61,800 nt of DNA from Bacteroidales bacterium (GTDB taxonomy: Bacteria > Bacteroidota > Bacteroidia > Bacteroidales > UBA932): positions 1 to 61,800 of the forward strand of contig JAQYTJ010000035.1 in assembly GCA_028724885.1 (NCBI GenBank), in the 5' to 3' direction. Below the pieces are notes generated by a model that was not told the DNA's origin, ran no database searches, and worked only from the letters and a program-made list of their open reading frames with translations. The translations under genes were made by a program, and so were the position numbers. Positions 18,145 through 28,285 of the stretch are shown piece after piece; position 1 is the stretch's first letter; every line of letters starts with the position of its first letter.

Positions 18145-21021
18145 TTAGAAGGTTGTGCGGAAGCCGATCGAGTAGCCTCTATACTGCGGTTCAGCGTTGA
18201 CCGTGGTCTGACGATATTTGCGGTTAGGAGCTATTTGGATAGGCATCTGGCAGTCAAGATACACTTGGAGATTGGTCATCGCCAGTTTTTTGCTGAGTTT
18301 TTCAGGAAGATTATAGCTGAGCTGCACCTTGCGGAGCTGGAAGAATGAGTTGTCATACATCCAGAACGTTGATCGGCGATTGTTGTTGGACGATGATGCC
18401 GTGCTCAAAGCCGGCCACTTCGCCTTAGGATTGGACGGCGTCCATGAATCCTTTGAGTGTGTAGGATACGGATCCGTCGCATCTACCCAATAGTAATTGT
18501 TCTCGATGAAAGTTGAATAATCCTTGCCCCAATAAGCATTGCCTATTGCGTAAAGGGTAAGGCCCTTGTATGAGAGTTTGAACTCAATTCCTCCAGAGAA
18601 AGGAGGATTCCACCTGCGAACAAAAACCTGGTCGTTGTTGTCAATCTTACCGTCATTGTTCTGATCCTTGTACTTAATGTCACCAGGACGGACCGTTCCG
18701 AAAGTCTGGACAGGGCTATTGTCTATTTCCTCTTGGCTCTGGAAGAGACCGAGCGACTCGAGTGCCCATGTGCCGTCTACTGGGTGACCTTTGCGGTACA
18801 GATAATCTTCATCGTAGATCTCACTGCGAACATCCATATTGCTAGTGGAATAGAGAATGTTGGCTGCAGCATACAGGTTGAAGTCTCCCCACTGCTTGGT
18901 GTATGAGATACCTGCCTCGAAACCTTTGTAGCTGTCCTCGTTGTAGTTCTCGTACGGGATGTAATTGGAGTAGAAAGAGGGCCAGAGACTGCTTGTCCGG
19001 ACAACCTGATCGGAGTATTTGTCATAGAAGCCGTTGAGTTCGAAGCTAAGGCTATTGTCGAAGAAGCGTCCTTCGATGCCGCCGCTGATCTCATTACGTC
19101 TTTCCATTCCGAGTTTTTCATTAGCACCATTGTTTGCGGTTCTGCCTGACTGGCTTTGACCGCCGTCGTTCCAAGCAAATGAGCCGGAGCCAACATAGAT
19201 TGCATCATAGAGGAAGAAACCGTCGATGCCGATGTCACCTTTGAGGATGCCTCCGTTAGCATGGAGCTTGAGGTAGTCGACGAAAGAGATATCTTTCATG
19301 AAATCCTCATTGCTGATGATCCATGCTACGCCAACAGTTGGCGAGAATTCAATGTCGTGGCCAGGAGCAAGTTTCACTGACTTAGCAATGTTGCCGCTGA
19401 AATCAAATACATAACGCTTGTCGAAGGCATAGCTGGCCTGGATTCCGAGATGGGCCTGCTTCAATCCCTGGAACTGATACTCATCGCCAGTTGTTTCTGA
19501 AGTGCCAGATGACAAACGCCATTTGTACTGGTTTGCGAAAGCGACTAGATTGGCAGTAACGTGATGGACATCGCTGAATGTTCTGTCGTAACTGATAGTC
19601 GAAGAGAATCCCATTCTTCTCTGGTAGTACGGATTGCCGACAGACTTTGTGCCAGGACGGCTGTCAGAGCCGATTTGTTTTAGGGAAATAATCTTGTCTT
19701 CATCCTTGTCCCAAGTTGGCTCATAGACAGAAACCGAATTGTAAACGGTTTCGTTATAGAAGATGCCATAGTCGAAAGCCATGTTGGTGCTTAACGTAAG
19801 ACCTTCGGTGATGGCATCCAAGTCGAAGTTGAGTCTGTCGTTGAACGTATATCTTCGACCAACACCATTGAAGGAACCGCCTGCATATCCATTTGAGAAT
19901 ATGGATGACGTGTAACTTGTGGTACCGCCGAAGAGATATTTGCCATCGATGTCATTCTTATGGGCAAGGAGCAATGAATTCTCAGGGTCGATTAGATTTA
20001 TGGGAATGAAAGGTGAATAGAGGTTCGGACGGGTCGTGTAGGCGGTGTTCCAGAAGTTTCCGCGACCGGTCTTATTGTCACGGAACAAAGCTGTCGCATC
20101 AACTTCCGTGTTAATCCAATCGTTGATTTTGAGGTCGACGTTGGTACGGACGTTGAGAGCATTATTCCTAGCTTTTGACCATTGCCCGAAATCTATGAGC
20201 GAACCTGCAGAGTTCCATCCGGCGTTCACATAGTATTTGGCCATTTTGTTGCCGCCTCTGAACTCTGCGTTAATGTCATAATAGTTCTTGAACTTACGGA
20301 GCCACTGATCGCTATAGTAATCGATTGAAGGATATCTGTAAGGATTGCCGCTGCGGTAATGCTCGATATCTTCGTCGCTGTACAAAGGATCAAGTCCATC
20401 ATTGATGCGTGCCTGGTTGTACCAGGTCATGTAGTCTGCGGAATTCATATACGATGGAAGCTCTATAGGAGACTTTATGCCGTAGTTAAAATTGACGTGA
20501 GCCTGACTCTTCCCTTCGAAACCGCGCTTGGTGGTGATCATTATCACGCCGTTTACGGCCTGAGTTCCGTAGAGGACAGCTGCGCTGGCATCCTTCAGAA
20601 CAGAGATGGACTCTACCTCGGACATACGGAGAGTGCTGATGTCACGAGGAAGACCGTCAACGATGAATAATGCGTTGCCTGACTGTGTGCCAGTGCCGGT
20701 CTCCGAAGCTACGTCAATGCCGACACCGATGCCGCGGATATTGTTTGCGCCCATCAGACCGATTATTCGGCCCGTTGTAGCATCGTTTACCCATACGTTG
20801 TTGTCGTATCGGCCTATTTTGCTGACATCCAGTACGCTTACGGCACTGACAACCTCGTCTTTGCTTATCTTGCGGAACGGGAGGTTAACCAACTCATCCT
20901 CACGGTCTGTATCGATAGCGGCCGTCAGGGTGTCTTTCTGCGCATAGGACTCGATTGTTCCAATCAACAGGAGGGTCGCAAAGACAATCAATATTTTGTA
21001 AATCTTTGTTTTCATAATCAT
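18145..21021 (-). CDS. SusC/RagA-like TonB-dependent transporter (pair 2, short form)
   Basis: Outer-membrane beta-barrel that imports oligosaccharides with its SusD lid. The plug domain is clear (DVSKIGRY... then NALFIVDGLPRDISTLRMSEVESISVLKDASAAVLYGTQAVNGVIMITTKRG). Unlike usual SusC proteins it has no carboxypeptidase-regulatory-like domain between the signal peptide and the plug, and no obvious DEVVV TonB box; at 958 residues it is shorter than the 1000-1100 norm. It ends in an aromatic residue (TTF), as expected for a barrel. It may depend on pair 1 or use a divergent TonB contact. Confidence 0.92.
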   Translation of the reverse strand: MIMKTKIYKILIVFATLLLIGTIESYAQKDTLTAAIDTDREDELVNLPFRKISKDEVVSAVSVLDVSKIGRYDNNVWVNDATTGRIIGLMGANNIRGIGVGIDVASETGTGTQSGNALFIVDGLPRDISTLRMSEVESISVLKDASAAVLYGTQAVNGVIMITTKRGFEGKSQAHVNFNYGIKSPIELPSYMNSADYMTWYNQARINDGLDPLYSDEDIEHYRSGNPYRYPSIDYYSDQWLRKFKNYYDINAEFRGGNKMAKYYVNAGWNSAGSLIDFGQWSKARNNALNVRTNVDLKINDWINTEVDATALFRDNKTGRGNFWNTAYTTRPNLYSPFIPINLIDPENSLLLAHKNDIDGKYLFGGTTSYTSSIFSNGYAGGSFNGVGRRYTFNDRLNFDLDAITEGLTLSTNMAFDYGIFYNETVYNSVSVYEPTWDKDEDKIISLKQIGSDSRPGTKSVGNPYYQRRMGFSSTISYDRTFSDVHHVTANLVAFANQYKWRLSSGTSETTGDEYQFQGLKQAHLGIQASYAFDKRYVFDFSGNIAKSVKLAPGHDIEFSPTVGVAWIISNEDFMKDISFVDYLKLHANGGILKGDIGIDGFFLYDAIYVGSGSFAWNDGGQSQSGRTANNGANEKLGMERRNEISGGIEGRFFDNSLSFELNGFYDKYSDQVVRTSSLWPSFYSNYIPYENYNEDSYKGFEAGISYTKQWGDFNLYAAANILYSTSNMDVRSEIYDEDYLYRKGHPVDGTWALESLGLFQSQEEIDNSPVQTFGTVRPGDIKYKDQNNDGKIDNNDQVFVRRWNPPFSGGIEFKLSYKGLTLYAIGNAYWGKDYSTFIENNYYWVDATDPYPTHSKDSWTPSNPKAKWPALSTASSSNNNRRSTFWMYDNSFFQLRKVQLSYNLPEKLSKKLAMTNLQVYLDCQMPIQIAPNRKYRQTTVNAEPQYRGYSIGFRTTF

Positions 21022-21036
21022 TGCGTTATTTTGTTG

Positions 21037-22863
21037 CTACCAACCTGGATTCTGAGGGAAACCAGCATACATTTTGGTGTATTTGACCTGGATCGGCAGC
21101 CAATTCATCTTGGGTGAAGTTGCGACTCTGGTAACCGATACCACCTCTTGAATGTTTGTCGGCTTGCCGTTTGCATCACGGTCAAAGTTGTATATAGTCT
21201 TTTCCAGATACCTAGGATCAGCAATTCTGTTCCAGCGACGGAGGTCGTCAAAACGTTGTCCTTCCATAATGAGTTCTACGGCACGTTCACGTACGATAGA
21301 TTCGAAGAAAGTATCCTTGTCAGAGACATATCTCGCAGGTAATGCAGGAATATTGCATCGTGTGCGGACAGCCTCGAAAGCCTCTACTGCCGTCTTGGAA
21401 TATGTTGAAGCTTTTGCGGAAGGACCGCCGCCTGTCATGAAGTTCACTGCCTCGGCATACATTAAGTAAACATCAGCCATTCTCAGGTATGGGATGCTGT
21501 GTATCATGTTGTTGGCATTGGAGGTCTTGACGAAATTTGGACCCATCAAGTTAAACTTTCTGAAATACAACCCTGTAGGGCTTCCTGTTCCGTATGAACC
21601 ACCGTTACGGTGGCGTCCGCCGTTGTAAAGCTGAGCATAAGTGTCGTTCGGCGAATTTATATTCTTTGAAATGCGGTCACCGTCAGTGATGATGGTCTTG
21701 TCAAAACGGGGATCACGGTTGGACCAAGGGTCCGCAGGATCATAGCCGGACTCGGGGTCATCTATAGGAAGGCCATTTTTCATTCCGTAGTTGTGAGTGA
21801 TGTTGGCAGTAGGACTGTCCTGCTGGGTGGTTGATGAGTTGCAACCGAAGGATGCTGGGACAGTGGCTCCTAGGCAAGACCACATAACGCGTCCACGATC
21901 GTACAGGGTCTCGTTCATGATAACCTCTTTTCCGCCAGGACGGTTCCACCCTGTCTTTACGAAGATGGATTCATAATTGGCCCAAGTCTCGAGCGCGTAC
22001 TGGCCGGTTTCTTCACAAAGCGTAAGAAGTTTCCCGAGCACCTCCGCAGCCTGTTTCGCAAGGTCCGCATTAAAGTTGTTTCCTTTTCCTGCCTCTTCGT
22101 TAAGCATAGGGCTTGCAGCCCAAAGCAGAGCCTTACCCTGGAATCCGAGAGCATAGAACTTATTGACGCGGTAATTGTTGTTGCCTTTGGTGACCTGTCC
22201 GGCTTCGGTATCGTCCCAATGGTTTGGAAGGAGGTCGGCTGCCGCAGCGAAGTCTTCGGCCATCTTTATGAATGATTCCTGAGCCGTGAGCCTGCTATAT
22301 TCCTCAGTCGTCATGTTCTCGGAAGAACCGATTACGTGAGTAATATAAGGCATGCCACCCCAGTAACGGCAGATTTCATAGTAATGGAAAGCGCGGAAGA
22401 AAAGTGCTTGACCTTTCAGAAGATTGCGTTCTTCGTCAGTGCCGACAAACTTACTGTCTTTCTTGTCAAGTTCCTCAATTGCCATGTTGGCAACGCGGAT
22501 GCCATACCAGGCATCTTCCCATACACGGCGATGACGTCCCTCGTTGGTTGTCGGGCTGGGACCTGCTCCGTAGAAATAAGTTTCATTGCCCCACCAGTTG
22601 CCCGCATCGAAGTTCGATGGAGCTATGGTCAGGTCTTCGTCAGCAAACGTATATCTGTTCCAGGCACCGCATTTGTCGTAACCTATGACCACATTGTAAA
22701 GCTGCTCGACAAAACCCTGAAAAGAGGTAAAGTTTCCGAATGCATCCGTTTCAGAGATGCTGGATTCCGGAGCTTTGTCAAGATAGTCCTCGCAGGAAAT
22801 GGTTAGCGAAACAATTGCGAAAGCTGCTGCAATACTGAATATTATAGAAATAATCTTTTTCAT
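21037..22863 (-). CDS. SusD/RagB-like lipoprotein (pair 1)
   Basis: Lipoprotein (IVSLTISC lipobox) of 608 residues with the SusD fold: N-terminal ESSISETDAFGNFTSFQGFVEQLY helices and the C-terminal RMADVYLMYAEAVNF and VRERAVELIMEGQRFDDLRRWN signatures. It begins 13 nt after its SusC partner. The two SusD proteins of this operon differ clearly in sequence, suggesting that they bind different parts or sizes of the substrate. Confidence 0.93.
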   Translation of the reverse strand: MKKIISIIFSIAAAFAIVSLTISCEDYLDKAPESSISETDAFGNFTSFQGFVEQLYNVVIGYDKCGAWNRYTFADEDLTIAPSNFDAGNWWGNETYFYGAGPSPTTNEGRHRRVWEDAWYGIRVANMAIEELDKKDSKFVGTDEERNLLKGQALFFRAFHYYEICRYWGGMPYITHVIGSSENMTTEEYSRLTAQESFIKMAEDFAAAADLLPNHWDDTEAGQVTKGNNNYRVNKFYALGFQGKALLWAASPMLNEEAGKGNNFNADLAKQAAEVLGKLLTLCEETGQYALETWANYESIFVKTGWNRPGGKEVIMNETLYDRGRVMWSCLGATVPASFGCNSSTTQQDSPTANITHNYGMKNGLPIDDPESGYDPADPWSNRDPRFDKTIITDGDRISKNINSPNDTYAQLYNGGRHRNGGSYGTGSPTGLYFRKFNLMGPNFVKTSNANNMIHSIPYLRMADVYLMYAEAVNFMTGGGPSAKASTYSKTAVEAFEAVRTRCNIPALPARYVSDKDTFFESIVRERAVELIMEGQRFDDLRRWNRIADPRYLEKTIYNFDRDANGKPTNIQEVVSVTRVATSPKMNWLPIQVKYTKMYAGFPQNPGW

Positions 22864-22876
22864 ATCGCAAATATAT

Positions 22877-25800
22877 TTAGAATGAAAGGTCGATGCCGAA
22901 GTTGATACGTTTCAAGGTAGGATAGGCACCCTGTGTCGCACCACCGCCTGAATATGTGGTGCTTCGTGCATCCGGCAGGTCAGACCAGAAGAATAGGTCA
23001 TTACCGTTGAGGAATAACCTCAGTCTGTCACAATTGATTCTTTTCAACAGACCTGTTTTATTGAAGGTATAGCTCAATTCGATGGTCTGAAGACGGACGA
23101 ATGAGGCATCATAGTAGTAGAAGTCGCCTTTGAACTCGCCGTTTGTCTTCCATCTTGGAAGGAACGCTTTCCCTTTAGGATTATCCTTTGACCAGTAGTC
23201 GCTGACATTCTTATAGACGATATCATAGTCGCTCTGGTAGTTGTTCCATTGAATCGAACGGTTACAGTTGTTTACGGCATAGAACTGAGCCATAAAGCTC
23301 CAGCCATTCCAATCAACGCCAAATGCCAGAGAGCCGGTGTTTTGCGGAATCTCAGAATATCCTACCGGAGGTGTGTCTTCGGAACTCTTTATGATACCGT
23401 CGGCGTTGAAGTCCACGATATTGAAATAGCCAGGAAGCTTGTCTCCGTCATTACTTTCCTGAGGAACGCTGGCATAAACTTCATCCCAGTTTTTATACAT
23501 TCCAGCAGAGATCTGAGTGCGCTGCTGACCGATCTGATAACCTTCGTTTTTCAGATAGAAATACTGCAGCTGTGGGTCATCTCTGAATTTGATTTTGTTT
23601 TCGTTGTGGTTGGCTGTGAGCTTGCCCCAGAGAAGGAGGTCTCTGCCAATTACCTTATTCACACCTAACTCAATCTCAAAGCCCTTGGAATTAACGCGGC
23701 CAAGGTTTGCTGCAGGGGCTGTGGCTCCGAAGAATGCAGGAATGGAACGGCTGGATCCACTGAGGATTATGTCACGACGTCTTTCAGTGAAGTAGTCGAA
23801 ACTGAACACGATAAGGTCTTTCAAGGCGCTGACTTCCAAACCTATGTTCTGCTTAACCGCAGTCTCCCAATGGAGATCCGGGTTACCAAGAGTGCTCTCA
23901 CGGTACATGTAGTACGGGCTGAAGGCGTTGGTTGTCTCGGCAAGACGGGATCTTCCACCGTAAGCATAAGAAGTCACATAAGCCCATCTGCTGCCGCCGG
24001 TATCGTCGCCGACTTTACCGAGGGAGTAGCGCAGCTTGACTTTGTTAAGCCAGTTGACTTTAAAGAAATGCTCGTTGGAGAGGTACCACCCTAATGCTAC
24101 GGAAGGGAAGAAATCGAAACGGTAGCTTGGACCGAACTTCTCGGAACCGTTGTATGCACCGTTGGCCTCCACGAGATAACGTCCGTCATAATCATAAGTC
24201 AAACGGCCCACCCAGTCTTCGCGATAGTTAGGAAACATTGAACCCTGGGCATATTCTTCTCTCTTGAAAACTCCCATGCCGGTCACGCCGTGTTTGCCGA
24301 AATCGCGTGCGTAGTTGAGCTGGGCGGAATAAGTGAGGCGGCGGGTTACGGGGATATGGCTAGACCAGTTGGCCGCTAGAATTGTCTCGTATCTGCGGGA
24401 CACGACCTGGTAAGCCCAGTCATATTCGTCCTCGGAGGCTGGCAGATAGACCACATATTCGCTCTCATCGGCACCTGGATAATAGTTCTTGTAGTTTATG
24501 TACTTGTAAGCCACATTAGTTCTGGCCTCGGACGCACGGATGGAGTTGTTGACATCATAGACACCACCTTCGGAACGGATGGTGTTGTCGTATGTGACCT
24601 GCGCATTTGCCGATAAGCCCTTGGTAATGAAGCTCAAATCCTGATCCACAGAAAATCTTGCATTGATTTGAGTGGTACGGGTCTGACGGAGTCCAAGGTT
24701 GTAGACAGCTGCGATAGGGTTCGTCGAATTGTTTGAACCATCCGAATAAGCGCCCCATCTTCCGTCCGAATACATAGGAAGGAACATGTTCGGCGCAAGG
24801 AAATATGCAGCTGAATACATCCATTGGTCAGCTCGGGCTGAGGACCCTTCATTGTTGAAATTGGTGTTCTTCCTGCTGAAGAAACCTGCGAGGTCGAATT
24901 TCAGGCGGGTTGTCTTGGTAAGGTCGAAGTCGACGTTGGAGCGGAAGTTGAAACGGTCGAAGTTGTAGTTCGGGTCGTAAGGTTTTCCGTTGTCATAGTT
25001 ACGGAACATGTCGCCCTCGTGCATATATGCTAGAGATCCGAAGTACTTGATCTTCTTGGAGCCACCCTGGATGTTTGCGGAAACCTTGTGAGTGTTCACT
25101 GCAAAGTCTTCATACATTTCCTTTGTCCAGTCCACGTTAGGATAGATTTCAGCATATTCGGTGCTCTGAGGTTTCCTGAATCTTTCCACGATACGGTAAG
25201 GAGTGTAAGCGTCCCATGATACTTCATTAAGAACTCCTTCACGCTCGATGACTTCGTTCTTTGCCATCATCGCATCGTAGGAATCCATCTTTTCAGGCTG
25301 CTTCGCAAGCATCTTTCCAGTGACGGTGTAGTTGAAATTGAGACGTGTCTTGCCTTCTTCACCGCGCTTGGTAGTGATGAGGATGACACCGTTGGCGCCC
25401 TTAACTCCAAACACTGCGGTCGCGGATGCATCCTTAAGGACGGAAATGCGCTCGACCTCGTTGACATCGATGTTGTTCATGCTTCGCTCGACACCATCGA
25501 CGAGAATGAGAGGGCCACCTCCATTCCATGTGTTTCTGCCGCGGATGTAGAGATTGGTCGCACTCTCACCTGTCGTGATTCCTCCAGGCTCACCTGAAGA
25601 AGTGAGGGATACGAGACCCGGTGCCTGACCTACCAGGGCTTCCGCAAGGTCCGTTGAATTGCCAGTCTTTCGGAGAGATTCGTTGCCGACTTGGGCAATG
25701 GATGCCACGACGCTCTCCTTTTTCTGAGTTCCGTAACCTACGACGACAACTTCGTCGAGGTTCTGGGTGTCATCTTGAAGCACTATTCTGAGATCTGTCT

Positions 25801-26221
25801 GGCTTCCGACATTTATCGTCTGCTCAACATATCCAATGCAGGAAACCACAAGAGTCGTGTTAGGAGAAATGTCGAGGCTGAATTTCCCGTCTAAGTCTGA
25901 AGTCGTGCCGCTTTTCGTGCCTTTGATTAGGATGCCGGCTCCGATTATCGGATCGCCGGTAGTGTTCAATACGGTCCCTTTGACTGTCTTTCTTTGAGGG
26001 ACTGTAGCCTGCCCTTCGGTAGTTTTCACGGTCTCTCGTAGATGAAGATCCCCATTCTCTGATGAAATCTGCTCATTAGAGAACTTTGGCGCATTGTTCG
26101 CTTCAGCATGATGGCCGATGGCTATCATACCCAGAATTGCAATGCAAGCAACTCGGAAGAACTTACCGGCTCCCCTTATGAATCGCTTTCTTAGGAAATC
26201 TGTAAATGATGATTGTCCCAT
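22877..26221 (-). CDS. SusC/RagA-like TonB-dependent transporter (pair 1, full form)
   Basis: Outer-membrane oligosaccharide importer of 1114 residues. After a long N-terminus (signal near residues 20-42) come a carboxypeptidase-regulatory-like domain (KTVKGTVLNTTGDPIIGAGILIKG, about 77-150), the TonB box DEVVVVGYGTQ (about 158), the plug (GGPLILVDGVERSMNNIDVNEVERISVLKDASATAVFGVKGANGVILITTKRG) and a barrel ending in LSF. The 84-nt gap before it is the largest gap in the upstream half of the operon, but I see no promoter in it. Confidence 0.95.
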   Translation of the reverse strand: MGQSSFTDFLRKRFIRGAGKFFRVACIAILGMIAIGHHAEANNAPKFSNEQISSENGDLHLRETVKTTEGQATVPQRKTVKGTVLNTTGDPIIGAGILIKGTKSGTTSDLDGKFSLDISPNTTLVVSCIGYVEQTINVGSQTDLRIVLQDDTQNLDEVVVVGYGTQKKESVVASIAQVGNESLRKTGNSTDLAEALVGQAPGLVSLTSSGEPGGITTGESATNLYIRGRNTWNGGGPLILVDGVERSMNNIDVNEVERISVLKDASATAVFGVKGANGVILITTKRGEEGKTRLNFNYTVTGKMLAKQPEKMDSYDAMMAKNEVIEREGVLNEVSWDAYTPYRIVERFRKPQSTEYAEIYPNVDWTKEMYEDFAVNTHKVSANIQGGSKKIKYFGSLAYMHEGDMFRNYDNGKPYDPNYNFDRFNFRSNVDFDLTKTTRLKFDLAGFFSRKNTNFNNEGSSARADQWMYSAAYFLAPNMFLPMYSDGRWGAYSDGSNNSTNPIAAVYNLGLRQTRTTQINARFSVDQDLSFITKGLSANAQVTYDNTIRSEGGVYDVNNSIRASEARTNVAYKYINYKNYYPGADESEYVVYLPASEDEYDWAYQVVSRRYETILAANWSSHIPVTRRLTYSAQLNYARDFGKHGVTGMGVFKREEYAQGSMFPNYREDWVGRLTYDYDGRYLVEANGAYNGSEKFGPSYRFDFFPSVALGWYLSNEHFFKVNWLNKVKLRYSLGKVGDDTGGSRWAYVTSYAYGGRSRLAETTNAFSPYYMYRESTLGNPDLHWETAVKQNIGLEVSALKDLIVFSFDYFTERRRDIILSGSSRSIPAFFGATAPAANLGRVNSKGFEIELGVNKVIGRDLLLWGKLTANHNENKIKFRDDPQLQYFYLKNEGYQIGQQRTQISAGMYKNWDEVYASVPQESNDGDKLPGYFNIVDFNADGIIKSSEDTPPVGYSEIPQNTGSLAFGVDWNGWSFMAQFYAVNNCNRSIQWNNYQSDYDIVYKNVSDYWSKDNPKGKAFLPRWKTNGEFKGDFYYYDASFVRLQTIELSYTFNKTGLLKRINCDRLRLFLNGNDLFFWSDLPDARSTTYSGGGATQGAYPTLKRINFGIDLSF

Positions 26222-26305
26222 TTGATTAATTAAATTATTGGTGTTGATAACTTGTGATTGAATTTCCCCTTTGAGAGAAATGGATGTCCATAAAAGTTCG
26301 TTTTT

Positions 26306-27343
26306 TTATCTCGAAACTCTTCCGGAACCGGAGCCGTGCATTAGTGATTCTACTTCGGCGACGGTGACACGGTTATAGTCGCCGAAGATGGTGTGCTTCA
26401 GAGCTGATGCGGCGGCGGCAAATTCAAGGGCTTCCTGGGCATCTGAATATGTCAGGAGCCCGTAAATGAGTCCGCCCATGAAGGAGTCTCCTCCGCCTAC
26501 TCTGTCAACTATATGAGTGATGTCGTAGCGTTTGGAAGAGTATAGCCTGGCACCGTCGAAAAGGACTCCGCTCCAAGTGTTGTGGCTGGCGTTGATCGAG
26601 CCCCGGAGCGTAATGGCGACCTTCTTGCATCGAGGGAACTTTGCCATCAGCTGGCGGCAGACACTCTCGAATCTAGCCTGGTCTATTTCGCCTTCGGTTT
26701 TCTCTGCATCAAAACCTTCCGGCTTTATGCCGAATTCTTTCTCGGCATCCTCCTCGTTTCCAAGAATCAGGTCACATCCGGAAACCAGTTCCGGCATTAC
26801 TTCGGAAACTGATTTTCCATATTTCCAAAGCTTCTTGCGATAGTTGAGGTCGCAAGAGACTGGAACCCCTAGCCTGCCTGCGGCCTGAATCGCTTCCAGG
26901 CAGACATCGGCGGCACCCTGACTGATGGCCGGAGTGATGCCTGTCCAATGGAACCAGTCAGCTCCTTCAAGAAGCGCATCCCAGTCAATCATCCCTTTCT
27001 CAATTGTGGAAATTGACGAATATGCCCTATCGTAGATGACCTTGCTGCCTCTTGCAACTGCTCCATTCTCAAGGAAATATATTCCTAGGCGATCACCACC
27101 TTTAATGCAGTGGCTGACATTAACGCCTAGGCCTCTTAGCTCGCTAAGGCAGGCAGCGGCGATGTCATTGTCCGGCACTCTGGTGACGAATTCGGCATCG
27201 ATGCCATAGTTCGCAAGGGAGACGGCCACGTTGGCCTCTCCGCCGCCGAATGTTGCATCCAGCTGATGCACCTGAGAGAACCTCAAGAAACCAGGCGTTG
27301 AGAGCCGGAGCATCACTTCTCCGAATGTAACGACCTTACTCAT
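26306..27343 (-). CDS. kdgK: 2-keto-3-deoxygluconate kinase (PfkB family)
   Basis: Phosphorylates 2-keto-3-deoxygluconate to KDPG in the cytoplasm, between KduD and KDPG aldolase in the pathway. Ribokinase-fold features are the N-terminal [13 protein letters not shown] and [15 protein letters not shown] blocks and the C-terminal PfkB signature [14 protein letters not shown], which includes the catalytic Asp. The 345 residues fit KdgK. The substrate is assigned from context plus family. It overlaps kduI by 4 nt. Confidence 0.88.
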   Translation of the reverse strand: MSKVVTFGEVMLRLSTPGFLRFSQVHQLDATFGGGEANVAVSLANYGIDAEFVTRVPDNDIAAACLSELRGLGVNVSHCIKGGDRLGIYFLENGAVARGSKVIYDRAYSSISTIEKGMIDWDALLEGADWFHWTGITPAISQGAADVCLEAIQAAGRLGVPVSCDLNYRKKLWKYGKSVSEVMPELVSGCDLILGNEEDAEKEFGIKPEGFDAEKTEGEIDQARFESVCRQLMAKFPRCKKVAITLRGSINASHNTWSGVLFDGARLYSSKRYDITHIVDRVGGGDSFMGGLIYGLLTYSDAQEALEFAAAASALKHTIFGDYNRVTVAEVESLMHGSGSGRVSR

Positions 27344-28266
27344 CGCATTTCGGTATATTTAATCTTATCCATGTCACCATAGTCGAGGTTCTCGCCAGCC
27401 ATACCCCAGATGAATATGTAGTTACTGGTTCCAGCAGCGGCGTGAATGGACCACTCAGGAGACATGATAGCCTGCTCGTTGGCCATCCAGACCAGCCTTT
27501 CCTCTTGCGGCTCGCCCATAAGGTGGCAGACCATGTTCCCTTCAGGGACATTGAAATAGAAATATGCCTCGATTCTGCGGCTGTGAGTATGGGCCGGCAT
27601 TGTGTTCCAGACGCTGCCAGGCTTCAGTTCAGTGAGTCCCATCTGAAGCTGACAAGGCCCCTCCTCCAGTACGTTGTTCACGATGAGTTGGTTTATGACT
27701 CTATCGTTGCTTTCTTCCATCTTCCCGGCAGGGAATGAATTAGCTTTAAGCGAACCTTTTCTGCCATCAATGGTCACGAGCTGAGTCTTGTATTCTTTGT
27801 GTGCAGTTGCTGAATTGATGTAGAATTTTGCGGGCTTCGAAGGGTATGCGCTCCTGAAAGTCACGTTTTTGTGACCTCTGCCAACGTAGAGCGCATCCTT
27901 GAAGCGCAGTGTGTAGTCTTTTCCATCCACCGAGACAACGCCTTCGCCACCCACGTTAATCACTCCAAGTTCTCTTCTTTCGAGGAAATATTTTGACTTG
28001 AGCGGGTCTATAGTTTCGAGGGCCAGAGTCTTGGCGACAGGCATTGCGCCACCGAAGATAAATCTGTCATACATTGAATATGTCACATTAATCTCATCTG
28101 CGACCATGACTTTTTCCATCAGGAAGCTGCTGCGAAGCCTTTCAGTGTCGTAGCCTTTGACATCCTGTGGGTTGCAGGCAACCTGCATCTTGTAATTGAC
28201 TTGTGCGCTGGCCACGACGGCTAATGAAGTGGCAGCTAAAACTGTAAGTATTTTTTTCATATTCAT
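27340..28266 (-). CDS. kduI: 5-keto-4-deoxyuronate isomerase (KduI) with signal peptide
   Basis: Converts 4-deoxy-L-threo-5-hexosulose uronate to 3-deoxy-D-glycero-2,5-hexodiulosonate. The family core is clear: [15 protein letters not shown] near the N-terminus, [15 protein letters not shown], and the cupin metal region [20 protein letters not shown] near residue 225. Ahead of the usual KduI start sits a Sec signal peptide ([20 protein letters not shown]), explaining 308 instead of about 280 residues. KduI is normally cytosolic, so this version is predicted to be periplasmic. It lies between the EIIC-like permease and kdgK. Confidence 0.9.
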   Translation of the reverse strand: MNMKKILTVLAATSLAVVASAQVNYKMQVACNPQDVKGYDTERLRSSFLMEKVMVADEINVTYSMYDRFIFGGAMPVAKTLALETIDPLKSKYFLERRELGVINVGGEGVVSVDGKDYTLRFKDALYVGRGHKNVTFRSAYPSKPAKFYINSATAHKEYKTQLVTIDGRKGSLKANSFPAGKMEESNDRVINQLIVNNVLEEGPCQLQMGLTELKPGSVWNTMPAHTHSRRIEAYFYFNVPEGNMVCHLMGEPQEERLVWMANEQAIMSPEWSIHAAAGTSNYIFIWGMAGENLDYGDMDKIKYTEMR

Positions 28267-28285
28267 AAAATATATTCATTGAATA

